IMG/VR virus record: IMGVR_UViG_3300030430_002904 | Span: 1-31,545 of that record | Source: a virus | DNA: 31,545 nucleotides | Strand: one strand, 5' to 3' | Shown: positions 14,786 through 21,983 of the stretch, piece after piece | How positions within the stretch are numbered: position 1 is the first letter of the stretch | Layout: each line of letters opens with the position of its first letter | Notes under the pieces: model-generated | Database searches by the model: none | Seen by the model: the letters and a program-made list of their open reading frames with translations, nothing else | What the model was told of the DNA's origin: nothing | Made by a program: the position numbers and the translations under genes

Positions 14786-15202
14786 GTGGATACAGAAAGG
14801 GCGGGGAAAATATTGGAGATGCATGGCCTTACGAAGAAGGCGTTTGCGGAGATGCTTGGGGTAAAAGCGAGTACCGCGCGGATGGCGTTCAGCCTGAAGA
14901 GGTTCAGCAAAAGGATGGTGGCTAAACTGGAGGAATTGGAGGATGAATTACGGATTGAGCAGGATTTAGCGGAAGTTGACGAGATGATAGAATCCGTTGA
15001 GCAGGATACGGAGGATATTGAGAGTGGTGAGCGGGAAGCGAAGATATACGGGGTGCCTAAGAATAGGTTTTTGCGGTTGATTGAGTTTGAGGATGGTTCG
15101 CATGGTAAATTCCGCAGTAAGCCCGGTAATTATTTGAAGCTTGGGGAGAATGTACGGGTGAAGCATTTGGATAGGGATATGTGGGAAGTGGTCCGTGGTT
15201 AA
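14786..15202 (+). CDS. Helix-turn-helix regulator with basic C-terminal domain
   Basis: A 138-residue protein. Residues 4-50 (RAGKILEMHGLTKKAFAEML, then GVKASTARMAF) form an XRE/Cro-like helix-turn-helix. Residues 50-85 are an acidic helical linker, and residues 88-138 look like a small beta domain (RFLRLIEFEDGSHGKFRSKP). The GTG start is preferred because the first helix would be lost from the next start (M12, 14819). It may be the repressor or an early activator. It heads a rightward operon that continues into the sigma4-like and methyltransferase genes. Confidence 0.7.
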   Translation: MDTERAGKILEMHGLTKKAFAEMLGVKASTARMAFSLKRFSKRMVAKLEELEDELRIEQDLAEVDEMIESVEQDTEDIESGEREAKIYGVPKNRFLRLIEFEDGSHGKFRSKPGNYLKLGENVRVKHLDRDMWEVVRG

Positions 15203-15680
15203 TGTTGAACAGAGAGACTTGGTTGAGTGCTTATTTAAGTTACTGCCTGATAGTGAGCGCGGACTTCTTGAGATGAGGTTTTTTCATAACATGTCATACC
15301 GCAGGATGGGGCATGAGTTTGGAGTTAGTATAGAATGTGTTCGTCAGGCGGTTGAGAAAATCCTCAAGGAATGCCGGAGGCTTATGAAGTATATTGACTT
15401 TGGGAAGACTAAGGGGGAGTTGATTGTCATACCTGTGATAAATGAGAAATCTTTACTCTTTAATCACGATGAAAAGAAGAGGCTCAAACTCGTTGCGGAG
15501 AAGGAGGAGCTGAAGAAGCTGAGAAAGGCGATACCTGGAGTGCCTGCGCATTTCATTGAGTATTGCTTGAAGCATCACGCCAGTAGTTGGCGATACCACG
15601 TGGAGAATGGATTGTATGTGCATCCTTTTTTCAAGGAGTATTACTACAACAATAAGGAGAAGTTTCTGAAGTGTGGATAA
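15195..15680 (+). CDS. Sigma-70 region 4-like transcription regulator
   Basis: A 161-residue protein with GTG start overlapping the upstream stop by eight bases; GGAAG lies upstream. Residues 17-66 (LPDSERGLLEMRFFHNMSYR, then GHEFGVSIECVRQAVEKIL and KECRRLMKY) follow sigma-70 region 4: the LP.xER..LE.RF helix, the GxS turn and the recognition helix. No region 2 is present, so it is not a full sigma factor. The C-terminal half is basic and not recognised. It may bind -35 DNA and/or RNA polymerase to redirect transcription, for example to late promoters. That is an inference. Confidence 0.7.
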   Translation: MVNVEQRDLVECLFKLLPDSERGLLEMRFFHNMSYRRMGHEFGVSIECVRQAVEKILKECRRLMKYIDFGKTKGELIVIPVINEKSLLFNHDEKKRLKLVAEKEELKKLRKAIPGVPAHFIEYCLKHHASSWRYHVENGLYVHPFFKEYYYNNKEKFLKCG

Positions 15681-16581
15681 TACCCAAAACATTATCAGCT
15701 TTTGTACAGGATACGGAGGGATTGAACTTGGACTTAGAAGAGCGGGCGTGGATGTACGCACAATCTGCTACCTGGAGATCGAAGTTTATGTCCAGGCAGT
15801 ATTGGTCAAAGCGATGGAAGAAGGGCGATTATGTTCAGCACCTATTTGGAGTAACGTTAAATCCTTCGATGCACGACCGTTTCGTGGAATCGTGGACGGC
15901 ATCACTGGAGGCTTCCCATGTCAGCCATTTTCAAGCGCCGGAAAACGAAAGGGACAAGAAGACCCAAGGCACTTGTGGCCAAGCATCGCAAATGCAATTC
16001 GACTTTGCCGACCAAGATGGGTCTTCCTCGAAAACGTGCCTGGATTGGTTACCCTTGGGTTGCGTGACGTCTTGCAGGACTTGGGACAAATGGGTTACCG
16101 AACGACGTGGGGCATATTCTCAGCGGAAGAAGTTGGCGCTCCGCACCAGAGGAAGCGGGTCTTCATCCTTGCGAGGTTGGGCAACCCCCCAAGCGAGCGA
16201 CCACGTGGAGGGCGCGAGAACTGCGAAGGAGAGCAATCAGAAGTGCTTGGGGAGAGACTTGAATCAGATGCAGAATTGGCCCACCCCGCGAGCGCAGGAA
16301 AGCACGGAGAGTTACGAGACTTTAAGCAAGAGAAAAGCAGGAGCAATGAATATGACTGCAATGGTGAAACTATATGGCCCGCCCGCCCCGGAGAAGAGCA
16401 GTACGAGTGGGAAGAACCACGGGTCACCGAAGCTCAATCCGAATTGGGTGGAGCAGTTGATGGGTCTGCCTGTGGGGTGGACCCAATTGCCAACAGAGTG
16501 GACCGACTGCGCCTCCTCGGAAATGGCGTTGTCAGCCAATGTGCAGAAATAGCGTGGAGAACTTTATGGCAAAGAATTTAA
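15673..16581 (+). CDS. dcm: DNA (cytosine-5) methyltransferase
   Basis: A 302-residue C5-methyltransferase with the main conserved motifs: motif I FCTGYGGIELGLRRAG (10-25), motif IV GGFPCQPFS with catalytic C83, motif VI FLENVPG (E120-N-V), motif VIII APHQRKRVF (157-164) and motifs IX-X RLRLLGNGVVSQ (278-289). The region 170-275 between VIII and IX should be the target-recognition domain. It transfers methyl groups to cytosine C5, probably protecting phage DNA from restriction. It starts at GTG 15673, overlapping the sigma4-like gene by eight bases. Almost the whole gene is overlapped in the +1 frame by a second long frame. No cognate restriction nuclease was seen nearby. Confidence 0.95.
   Translation: MDNTQNIISFCTGYGGIELGLRRAGVDVRTICYLEIEVYVQAVLVKAMEEGRLCSAPIWSNVKSFDARPFRGIVDGITGGFPCQPFSSAGKRKGQEDPRHLWPSIANAIRLCRPRWVFLENVPGLVTLGLRDVLQDLGQMGYRTTWGIFSAEEVGAPHQRKRVFILARLGNPPSERPRGGRENCEGEQSEVLGERLESDAELAHPASAGKHGELRDFKQEKSRSNEYDCNGETIWPARPGEEQYEWEEPRVTEAQSELGGAVDGSACGVDPIANRVDRLRLLGNGVVSQCAEIAWRTLWQRI
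15752..16552 (+). CDS. Overprinted +1-frame protein (WPTP / LNPxWVExLMG family)
   Basis: This frame lies entirely within the methyltransferase gene, shifted by +1. It is open from GTG 15671 to 16552 (293 codons). I choose ATG 15752 (266 residues) because the family-like pattern begins there. Counting from GTG 15671, the motifs are SATWRSKFMSRQYWSKRWKK (32-51), WVTERRGAYSQRKKLALRTR (141-160), two proline motifs WATP (170-173) and WPTP (203-206), and LNPNWVEQLMGLPVGWT (255-271). I recall these motifs from stand-alone phage proteins of unknown function (recollection, not searched). A random frame staying open for 293 codons has a chance of roughly (61/64)^293, under one in a million. No strong Shine-Dalgarno sequence precedes the ATG. 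Expression is unproven. Confidence 0.6.
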   Translation: MYAQSATWRSKFMSRQYWSKRWKKGDYVQHLFGVTLNPSMHDRFVESWTASLEASHVSHFQAPENERDKKTQGTCGQASQMQFDFADQDGSSSKTCLDWLPLGCVTSCRTWDKWVTERRGAYSQRKKLALRTRGSGSSSLRGWATPQASDHVEGARTAKESNQKCLGRDLNQMQNWPTPRAQESTESYETLSKRKAGAMNMTAMVKLYGPPAPEKSSTSGKNHGSPKLNPNWVEQLMGLPVGWTQLPTEWTDCASSEMALSANVQK

Positions 16582-16660
16582 GAGCAATCCTTCCTGTGGG
16601 CTTAACGGCGCTAGGCAAACATGATCACCTCCGCGACACTCGGCGGGGAAGGATTGCTCT
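16581..16660. repeat. 14-bp perfect inverted repeat downstream of the methyltransferase
   Basis: AGAGCAATCCTTCC (16581-16594) and GGAAGGATTGCTCT (16647-16660) are exact reverse complements separated by 52 bases. A second small stem (CCGC 16631-16634 with GCGG 16643-16646) abuts the right arm. As RNA this would be a long hairpin beginning at the last base of the methyltransferase stop and enclosing the ATG at 16621. No T run follows, so it is not a standard terminator. Confidence 0.65.
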
Positions 16661-16893
16661 ACATTTCGATGGATGACATGGATTATTTATATTGTCCTTT
16701 TATTAGCTCGGAAGAGATCAACCGTGGATGGCGAAAGTTTTGGGCAAATTGCGAATTACGCTTCCGAAAGGGTGAGCGAGATCCTGATTGTCCGAAAAAT
16801 ACATACCGCACGGACATTCAGCGTAAGATGCCAACCGCTAAATCAGAGTTAAAGTATAATAATGAGCGAAGAAGAGGCAAAAAAGCAGTATAA
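16621..16893 (+). CDS. Hypothetical protein
   Basis: A 90-residue protein of unknown family. The part from residue 17 (MDDMDYLYCPFISSEEINRG, then WRKFWANCELRFRKGERDPD) looks protein-like, with a basic tail (NNERRRGKKAV). ATG 16621 lies in the loop of the inverted repeat. ATG 16669, just after the repeat, may be the real start, leaving the hairpin in the leader. Neither has a strong Shine-Dalgarno sequence. Confidence 0.6.
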   Translation: MITSATLGGEGLLYISMDDMDYLYCPFISSEEINRGWRKFWANCELRFRKGERDPDCPKNTYRTDIQRKMPTAKSELKYNNERRRGKKAV

Positions 16894-17026
16894 AGTGGAA
16901 GCGAAAAAGCTCTTAAACCGCTGGTTTGATGAATCTGATTTGGATGTTGAGGAATTGGCAAGTGCGGCAGTTGAGGCAATCGAGGAATGGCTGGATGATG
17001 ACATCATAGAATTTACACCAGAATGA
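16862..17026 (+). CDS. Small acidic hypothetical protein (54 aa)
   Basis: This frame encodes 54 residues starting MSEEEAKKQYKVEAKKLLNR. It is helical and acidic at the end (EEWLDDDIIEFTPE). The start lies within the end of the upstream gene, and its stop overlaps the next ATG (ATGA at 17023-17026), which supports a real gene. Unknown function. Confidence 0.6.
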   Translation: MSEEEAKKQYKVEAKKLLNRWFDESDLDVEELASAAVEAIEEWLDDDIIEFTPE

Positions 17027-17211
17027 ATATTTACAAATCAACGGGTAAGAAGATTGAGAGTTGGCCCCAATGGGTGGGGCGATTAACGGAGGAGAATAAG
17101 CAGTTAAAAAAAACGCTTGAGAAATTAGAGCGCGAGAATGCGGAATTAAAAAAACGATGCTGTGATTTATTCAGCGAAGTGATTGAGGCGAAAGCGAGCA
17201 GTGACAGTTAA
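17023..17211 (+). CDS. Small coiled-coil protein
   Basis: A 62-residue protein. Residues 22-58 (LTEENKQLKKTLEKLERENA, then ELKKRCCDL) form a clear leucine-zipper-like coiled coil, which suggests a dimer. Residues 14-18 (WPQWV) are aromatic. It lies two genes upstream of the large terminase subunit, so a role as a small packaging subunit is possible, but no DNA-binding motif is visible. Confidence 0.6.
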   Translation: MNIYKSTGKKIESWPQWVGRLTEENKQLKKTLEKLERENAELKKRCCDLFSEVIEAKASSDS

Positions 17212-17419
17212 AACGGACGAAGAAATATTGGAGCAGGCACTCGCACGGTTTGCGACAGAGGCCCGTGAGAAGTTTTTGGCGGGTATTCGGGAACATAACC
17301 CCGATGGGAGCAGGGGCTTGGCACGCATGACCTTGGAGCAGAAAATACAAAGCTGTAAGGAAGAGGTCATAGATTTGTGGTTCTATTTGAATGCGATGGA
17401 AGAGAAATGCCGAGAATAA
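17201..17419 (+). CDS. Small helical protein with EEVIDLWFYL motif
   Basis: A 72-residue protein from GTG 17201 (TTG 17183 is an alternative). It is all-helical: EEILEQALARFATEAREKFL, then SCKEEVIDLWFYLNAMEEK. The EExxD pattern recalls MazG-like nucleotide pyrophosphohydrolases, but the protein is too short for the full fold and the second metal motif is missing. It overlaps both neighbours (by 11 and 13 bases). Confidence 0.6.
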   Translation: MTVKTDEEILEQALARFATEAREKFLAGIREHNPDGSRGLARMTLEQKIQSCKEEVIDLWFYLNAMEEKCRE

Positions 17420-19086
17420 CCTACGCAGATGAGGTTGACGCGCACTTCGGTATTCCCTGGACCGATGATTTGAAGTACGAGAAAGGTGAGCTTGCCTGTG
17501 CGTTGAGCGAGGATGAGATTGACGCATTACCGCAGGAACGAGCAGAGACGCTCAGTCGTTTAATGCTCGATCAACCCAGTAGCGAGAAGGAAGATCCAAT
17601 CCAATGGGGTTGGACTCTTCCTGGGTGGAGACGGGTGATGAAGAACTGGAAGGATGATAAAATCCATATTTGTCTTGGTGGAAATCGTTCGAGCAAGTCC
17701 ACTTTCGCATCCCGTATGCTTGTGCATTTAGCACAGACTATACCCGAAGCTGAGATTCGTTCTTTGCATGTGTCGGAAGAAAGATCAATTGCGGATGCCC
17801 AAAGATATGTGTGGGAAGCAATCCCCATGCGGTATAAACGGGCAAAGAAGAAGAGTGAGAGTCATTCTTTGCAATATACACAGAAGAATGGATTTAATTC
17901 AGCCAAGGCAATCCTACCGCCAACAACCAAAGGCGCCGAAAGGGGCAGTACAATATCGTTTAATAATTATAGGCAGTACCAGGCAGATCCGCAGATATTT
18001 GAGGGTTGGTCCGCACACTGTATCCATATGGATGAAGAATGCCCTGAAGAAATATTTTCCACACTGGTAGGTGGTAGGACAGTTGATTACCACGGGCGGG
18101 TGCTGTTGACCTTCACGACACTCCAAGGGTGGACACCATTGATTAATAGTCTACTCAAGGGCGCTGAGACGGTGGAAACGAGATACAGCAAATTGATGGG
18201 GCGTGAGTTACCGATTGAGCAGATTTCCACCAATTGGCCTGATTGTAGAATTTATTATTTTTGGTCTGAGATGTCCCCGTTTGTTGACTACAGCGAACTG
18301 ATCCGCACCTACTCCAAGCAACCACAAGAGGTAAAACTCGCTCGCCTATACGGCATCCCTAGCAAGGCGATGGAGGGGAGATTCCCTAAGTTCAGTAGAG
18401 ACACCAATATCGTCCCCCATGAACGAATCCCCTTCATCGCCGACCCTACGATGCGCACAACCCGCTATTTTGTATGTGATCCTGGCGGCTCAAAACCGTG
18501 GGTGGCGATATGGGCGGGTGTAACGCGGGATGGTACAATTTATATATATCGCGAGTTCCCTGACTCAACGATGGGGGCATGGGCATTGCCGCATGTCAAT
18601 GGGGTAGGGAAGAGTGTGGGTAAACCTGGACCCGCACAGCGTCCACTCGGCTGGGGATATGTTGATTACCGCGATCATTTCGAGGCACTGGAGGAGGGTG
18701 AGGATATCTTTGAACGAATTGTGGACCCCCGCATGGGAGCCGCCACGGTGCGAGAGAAAGAGGGTGAAAGTAATATTATTAACACAATGACGAATCTTGA
18801 CTTTGTGATGCGACCCGCACCCGGCGTGGATGTGGAAGCGGGTATCGCCAAGATTAATGATGCTCTGTCCTGGGATGACACGGAAAACATGACGGAGAGT
18901 AACCGTCCAAAATTATTTGTATCTGACAGATGTGAAAATTTGATTTGTTCAATGTTGGAATATACGGGCAGTTCACGCCAGGAGCATTGGAAGGATCAGA
19001 TCGACTGCCTGCGATATTTATTGGTGAGTGGTGCTGATCATATTAGCAATGAAAGTTTAGCCTGCACGGGTGGTGGTGGTTATTAA
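17407..19086 (+). CDS. terL: Terminase large subunit
   Basis: A 559-residue protein from ATG 17407 (GGAAG just upstream; the frame is open earlier to 17377). The packaging ATPase has Walker A ICLGGNRSSKST (88-99) and Walker B AHCIHMDEE (203-211). The C-terminal nuclease has RYFVCDPGGSKPWVAIW with D358, the IVDPRMGAA segment and DQIDCLRYLL near the end. It cuts concatemeric DNA and drives it into the prohead through the portal, which is encoded next. No small subunit was recognised upstream; the 54-, 62- and 72-residue genes are candidates only by position. Confidence 0.95.
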   Translation: MPRITYADEVDAHFGIPWTDDLKYEKGELACALSEDEIDALPQERAETLSRLMLDQPSSEKEDPIQWGWTLPGWRRVMKNWKDDKIHICLGGNRSSKSTFASRMLVHLAQTIPEAEIRSLHVSEERSIADAQRYVWEAIPMRYKRAKKKSESHSLQYTQKNGFNSAKAILPPTTKGAERGSTISFNNYRQYQADPQIFEGWSAHCIHMDEECPEEIFSTLVGGRTVDYHGRVLLTFTTLQGWTPLINSLLKGAETVETRYSKLMGRELPIEQISTNWPDCRIYYFWSEMSPFVDYSELIRTYSKQPQEVKLARLYGIPSKAMEGRFPKFSRDTNIVPHERIPFIADPTMRTTRYFVCDPGGSKPWVAIWAGVTRDGTIYIYREFPDSTMGAWALPHVNGVGKSVGKPGPAQRPLGWGYVDYRDHFEALEEGEDIFERIVDPRMGAATVREKEGESNIINTMTNLDFVMRPAPGVDVEAGIAKINDALSWDDTENMTESNRPKLFVSDRCENLICSMLEYTGSSRQEHWKDQIDCLRYLLVSGADHISNESLACTGGGGY

Positions 19087-19102
19087 TCTTGCAAATCTAT
19101 CT

Positions 19103-19126
19103 ACAAAAGGTTACATTATGCTACGC
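19103..19126 (+). promoter_or_regulatory. Candidate phage late promoter, copy 1 (before portal)
   Basis: ACAA (19103-19106), three variable bases, then GTTACATTATGCTAC (19110-19124) and a shared C at 19126. The same arrangement recurs before the scaffold gene; 20 of 24 positions are identical. TATGCT (19117-19122) could be the -10 box. The portal ATG is at 19129, so a start six to eight bases after the -10 would give a leaderless message. Confidence 0.5.
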
Positions 19127-19128
19127 AT

Positions 19129-21207
19129 ATGCAGTCTGCCGCCGATGACGAATTACTTTATGTCAGTAAAGAACCTGATGTGGATTATCTTGCCGAAACA
19201 TATCGCAGGACACAGTCTGAATTGAGTGAATGGTTAGACCGCAGACAACGAGATTATGATGTAAGGAATTGTTTGTGGTCGGGTAAATCGGATGATTTTA
19301 AGAAACATTCGCATTTAAGTCAGACGGGAGATGTGTTTCCTTGGGATTCAGCGAGTGATCAGGAAATCCGCATGGTTGATAATCAAATCAACAAATGTGT
19401 GGCAATGGCAACGAATGCGGTAAGAAGTGCCCATATTGTGGCAACCCCAGTGGAATCTGATGATATTGAGCGATCCAATGTAATATCCATGTTCCTGCGT
19501 TGGTTAATGAATACAAAAATGGAGGAGTTTTACGATCAGCTTGAACTCGGACTAAATCATTTTTTTGAAAAGGGTCTAATGGTACATTATGTGTACTGGG
19601 ACTCACAGGAACTTAAACAACAACAAACCATCCGATTGGATGAGATTGCACAGGTACTACCAGCAATTGCGGAAGCAATACAGGATGGCAGTATGGATGA
19701 GGAATTATCATCCGCTCTGAAAGATCAATTCAAAGTATCCAAGACCAAAGCAAAAGCGATGCTTCGTGAATTACGCAACGATGGCACCACTACAATTCCA
19801 GTTACCCGCCGGGTCGTAAATCGACCCCGCATCAAAGCTTTGGCGCCTGACGAGGATGTGCTTTGGCCCAACTACACAATTGATCCACAGGAAGCACCAT
19901 ATGTCTTCCATGTCTTACACATGACTCCAGAGCAATTGGAATCCAAGGTTCGCACGGAAGGATGGAATCCTGAGTTTGTAGAAAAAGCGAAAGAATTATC
20001 GAGATATACACAGGCAGATAATAATTTATACAATGTCCGGCAGGAAGACGCAGTCTTACGGGATGATGATGAGACAATCAGGGTATTATATTGTTATCAG
20101 AGACTTTTGGACGAAGATGGGGTAGCCGGGATTTACTGCACAATCATGCATCCTGATGTTCCTGAATTATATGCCAAACATGAGCTTATGGATTATGCCC
20201 ATGGTAAGTATCCATTCGTAGTGACCAAATACGAGAATGTAAGCAAAAGACTTTATTCATCCCGATCAATTCCTGAAGTGGGTGAACCGCTCCAACAGGT
20301 GTCAAAAATCGAAACGGACGCAATGATTGATCGTCAGTCATTGGCAACTTTACCTCCTTTGGAACACCCACTTGGTCGCGCCCCAACCCGGTACGGCCCA
20401 GGTGTTCGTATCCCTTATCGCACACCCGGAGAGATCCGTTGGGCAAGCACACCACCATTTGATGGCGGTAATGTGGAAGTACGCAGATACATTCAGGAAT
20501 TATTTGATAGATATATGGGAAATAACGCTCCGGGCGTTGATCCCGTAGAGGCCCAAAATAAACAACAGTCCATGGTCAATAAGGTATTTAGTCATCTTAA
20601 ATATGTAATTGACCAGGTATGGACTCTTTATCAGCAATACGGGCCTGATGCTGAGTTTTTCCGCGTAACGGGAATGCAGGATGTACAGAAATTTAGCAAG
20701 GGTAGACCGGGGGAAAGATTTGATTTTTATTTGCAGTTTGATGTGGCGACACAAGATCCGCAACAAATGCTAGAACGGGTAAAGGCAATTGCGGAGATCG
20801 CACCCGCCCTGGATCGGTCAGGCACCCTGGATACGGAAAGACTTTTACAACTGGCAGTCGGACAGATCATGCCCGGTGCATCTGAGAAAATCATGATACC
20901 CAAGGAGACCGCGTCGCAAAAAGCAGTGGATGAGGAAAGACAAACCATTGCGGAACTGGTTGCGGGAGTACCGCCAAATGTTCGCCCACAGGATGCGCAT
21001 GAATTAAAGATGCAAGTATTTCAGCAATGGTTATCTCAGCCTGATATTCAACAAAAAGCACAGCAAGATCAGGCATTGCAGGAGCGCATACAGAATTACA
21101 TGCAACAAAGAAATTTTGCCATTCAGCAAAAAGCAAACGCTGAGATTGGCAGGCTGGGAGCAACTCCCACGCAATTTGGACAAACTGCACAAACACAAGC
21201 CGCATAG
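19129..21207 (+). CDS. Portal protein
   Basis: A 692-residue protein, within the size range of portals of short-tailed phages. It follows the terminase directly. The N-terminus contains WLDRRQRDYDVRNCLWSGKS and the FPWDSASDQEIRMVDNQIN segment seen in P22/T7-like and SU10-like portals. The central part has helical and beta segments for the wing and stem. The C-terminal 90 residues are Gln-rich and helical (QQWLSQPDIQQKAQQDQALQ), fitting a barrel or crown domain. It forms the dodecameric DNA gate and the docking site for terminase and connector proteins. Assignment rests on order, length and these patterns. Confidence 0.88.
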   Translation: MQSAADDELLYVSKEPDVDYLAETYRRTQSELSEWLDRRQRDYDVRNCLWSGKSDDFKKHSHLSQTGDVFPWDSASDQEIRMVDNQINKCVAMATNAVRSAHIVATPVESDDIERSNVISMFLRWLMNTKMEEFYDQLELGLNHFFEKGLMVHYVYWDSQELKQQQTIRLDEIAQVLPAIAEAIQDGSMDEELSSALKDQFKVSKTKAKAMLRELRNDGTTTIPVTRRVVNRPRIKALAPDEDVLWPNYTIDPQEAPYVFHVLHMTPEQLESKVRTEGWNPEFVEKAKELSRYTQADNNLYNVRQEDAVLRDDDETIRVLYCYQRLLDEDGVAGIYCTIMHPDVPELYAKHELMDYAHGKYPFVVTKYENVSKRLYSSRSIPEVGEPLQQVSKIETDAMIDRQSLATLPPLEHPLGRAPTRYGPGVRIPYRTPGEIRWASTPPFDGGNVEVRRYIQELFDRYMGNNAPGVDPVEAQNKQQSMVNKVFSHLKYVIDQVWTLYQQYGPDAEFFRVTGMQDVQKFSKGRPGERFDFYLQFDVATQDPQQMLERVKAIAEIAPALDRSGTLDTERLLQLAVGQIMPGASEKIMIPKETASQKAVDEERQTIAELVAGVPPNVRPQDAHELKMQVFQQWLSQPDIQQKAQQDQALQERIQNYMQQRNFAIQQKANAEIGRLGATPTQFGQTAQTQAA

Positions 21208-21219
21208 AAAGGAAAAATT

Positions 21220-21300
21220 ATGCCAGGATACATGTACGGAAAAAAAATGATGAAAAAGAAAAGCCCGATCAAAAAAAAGGTCAGGCGTAAAAAGAAATAA
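21220..21300 (+). CDS. Very basic micro-protein (26 aa)
   Basis: This frame encodes 26 residues, 14 of them Lys or Arg (KKMMKKKSPIKKKVRRKKK at the end). AGAAAGGAAAAATT before the ATG is a plausible ribosome site, and the stop overlaps the next ATG (TAATG). It is the first of six small basic proteins in a row after portal. Confidence 0.5.
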   Translation: MPGYMYGKKMMKKKSPIKKKVRRKKK

Positions 21301-21473
21301 TGGCTAAAGGAGTAAAGCATTATCTGCGCGATGGTACGACTTGGAACAAGCCTTACCATAAGATGCCCAATGGAAAATTACACACGGGAAAGACGCACAG
21401 TAAGTCAAGTAAACCATTGTTTCATTTTGGAGACCTTTCGGATACTGCGAAAAAGAAAGCCAGAAAGAAGTGA
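21300..21473 (+). CDS. Small basic protein (57 aa)
   Basis: This frame encodes 57 residues (MAKGVKHYLRDGTTWNKPYH, then GKLHTGKTHSKSSK and a basic end AKKKARKK). The start overlaps the preceding stop by one base and the stop overlaps the following GTG. The TTWNKPYHKMPNGKLHTGKTH pattern is familiar to me from aquatic phage genomes, but no function is known. Confidence 0.6.
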   Translation: MAKGVKHYLRDGTTWNKPYHKMPNGKLHTGKTHSKSSKPLFHFGDLSDTAKKKARKK

Positions 21474-21718
21474 GCATAACTTATCGCAATGAAAGGTTTA
21501 GTAATTATAACAAACCAAAAAGAACACCCGGTAAATCCAAGAAATTCGCTGTACTTGCTAAGGAGGGAGATAAAATCCGTCTTATTAGATTTGGAGATCC
21601 AAATTTACGAATTAGAAAGTCAGAACCCGCCAGGCGTAAATCCTTCCGAGCAAGACATAAATGCGATGAAAAAAAGTCTAAATTAACCGCCGGATATTGG
21701 TCCTGTAAAAACTGGTGA
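21470..21718 (+). CDS. Small basic Cys-containing protein (DUF6321-like)
   Basis: An 82-residue protein with GTG start. SNYNKPKRTPGKSKKFAVLA is followed by KIRLIRFGDPNLRIRK, ARRKSFRARHKCD and a Cys-containing end, TAGYWSCKNW. I recall this pattern (Arg-Arg-Lys-Ser-Phe-Arg-Ala-Arg-His and a final W-x-C-x-x-W) from a viral family of unknown function, possibly DUF6321. It may bind nucleic acid through its basic surface. It lies in the basic-protein block after portal. Confidence 0.65.
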   Translation: MSITYRNERFSNYNKPKRTPGKSKKFAVLAKEGDKIRLIRFGDPNLRIRKSEPARRKSFRARHKCDEKKSKLTAGYWSCKNW

Positions 21719-21825
21719 AAAAATTAAGTCCAAAACAGAAGAAGATTGCGAGAGCATCAAAGCCCCGTAATAGAATCACAAAGTCCGACTTTGTGGCCTT
21801 AAAAAGGCGGAGGAAGAAAAAGTGA
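21715..21825 (+). CDS. Micro-protein (36 aa), KKLSPKQKKIA type
   Basis: This frame encodes 36 residues with GTG start: MKKLSPKQKKIARASKPRNR, then ITKSDFVALKRRRKKK. I recall small viral proteins with the same KLxPKQKKIA...I...DF.AL pattern. The start overlaps the previous stop by four bases and the stop overlaps the next GTG. Confidence 0.6.
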   Translation: MKKLSPKQKKIARASKPRNRITKSDFVALKRRRKKK

Positions 21826-21983
21826 GCAAGAATGTGCCAACTAATAAGGCTTTGTATTCCCGTGTGAAATCAGAAGCTAAGAGAAAGTTCGATGTTTATC
21901 CAAGCGCTTATGCAAATGCTTGGTTGGTAAAGACTTACAAGAAAAGAGGCGGTAAATATAAAACAGTCAAAGGCAAAAGCTAG
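21822..21983 (+). CDS. Small basic protein (53 aa), PSAYANAWLVKxYKKRGGKY type
   Basis: This frame encodes 53 residues with GTG start. LYSRVKSEAKRKFDVYPSAY followed by ANAWLVKTYKKRGGKY is a pattern I recognise from marine phage and large-virus proteins, function unknown. The ends overlap both neighbours. Confidence 0.65.
   Translation: MSKNVPTNKALYSRVKSEAKRKFDVYPSAYANAWLVKTYKKRGGKYKTVKGKS

Noticed and set aside
16095-16427. Minus-strand 110-codon frame within the methyltransferase region
   Set aside because: Unlike the +1 frame it has no recognisable motif. Its Ser/Pro/Arg-rich composition is what reverse-complement coding would give.
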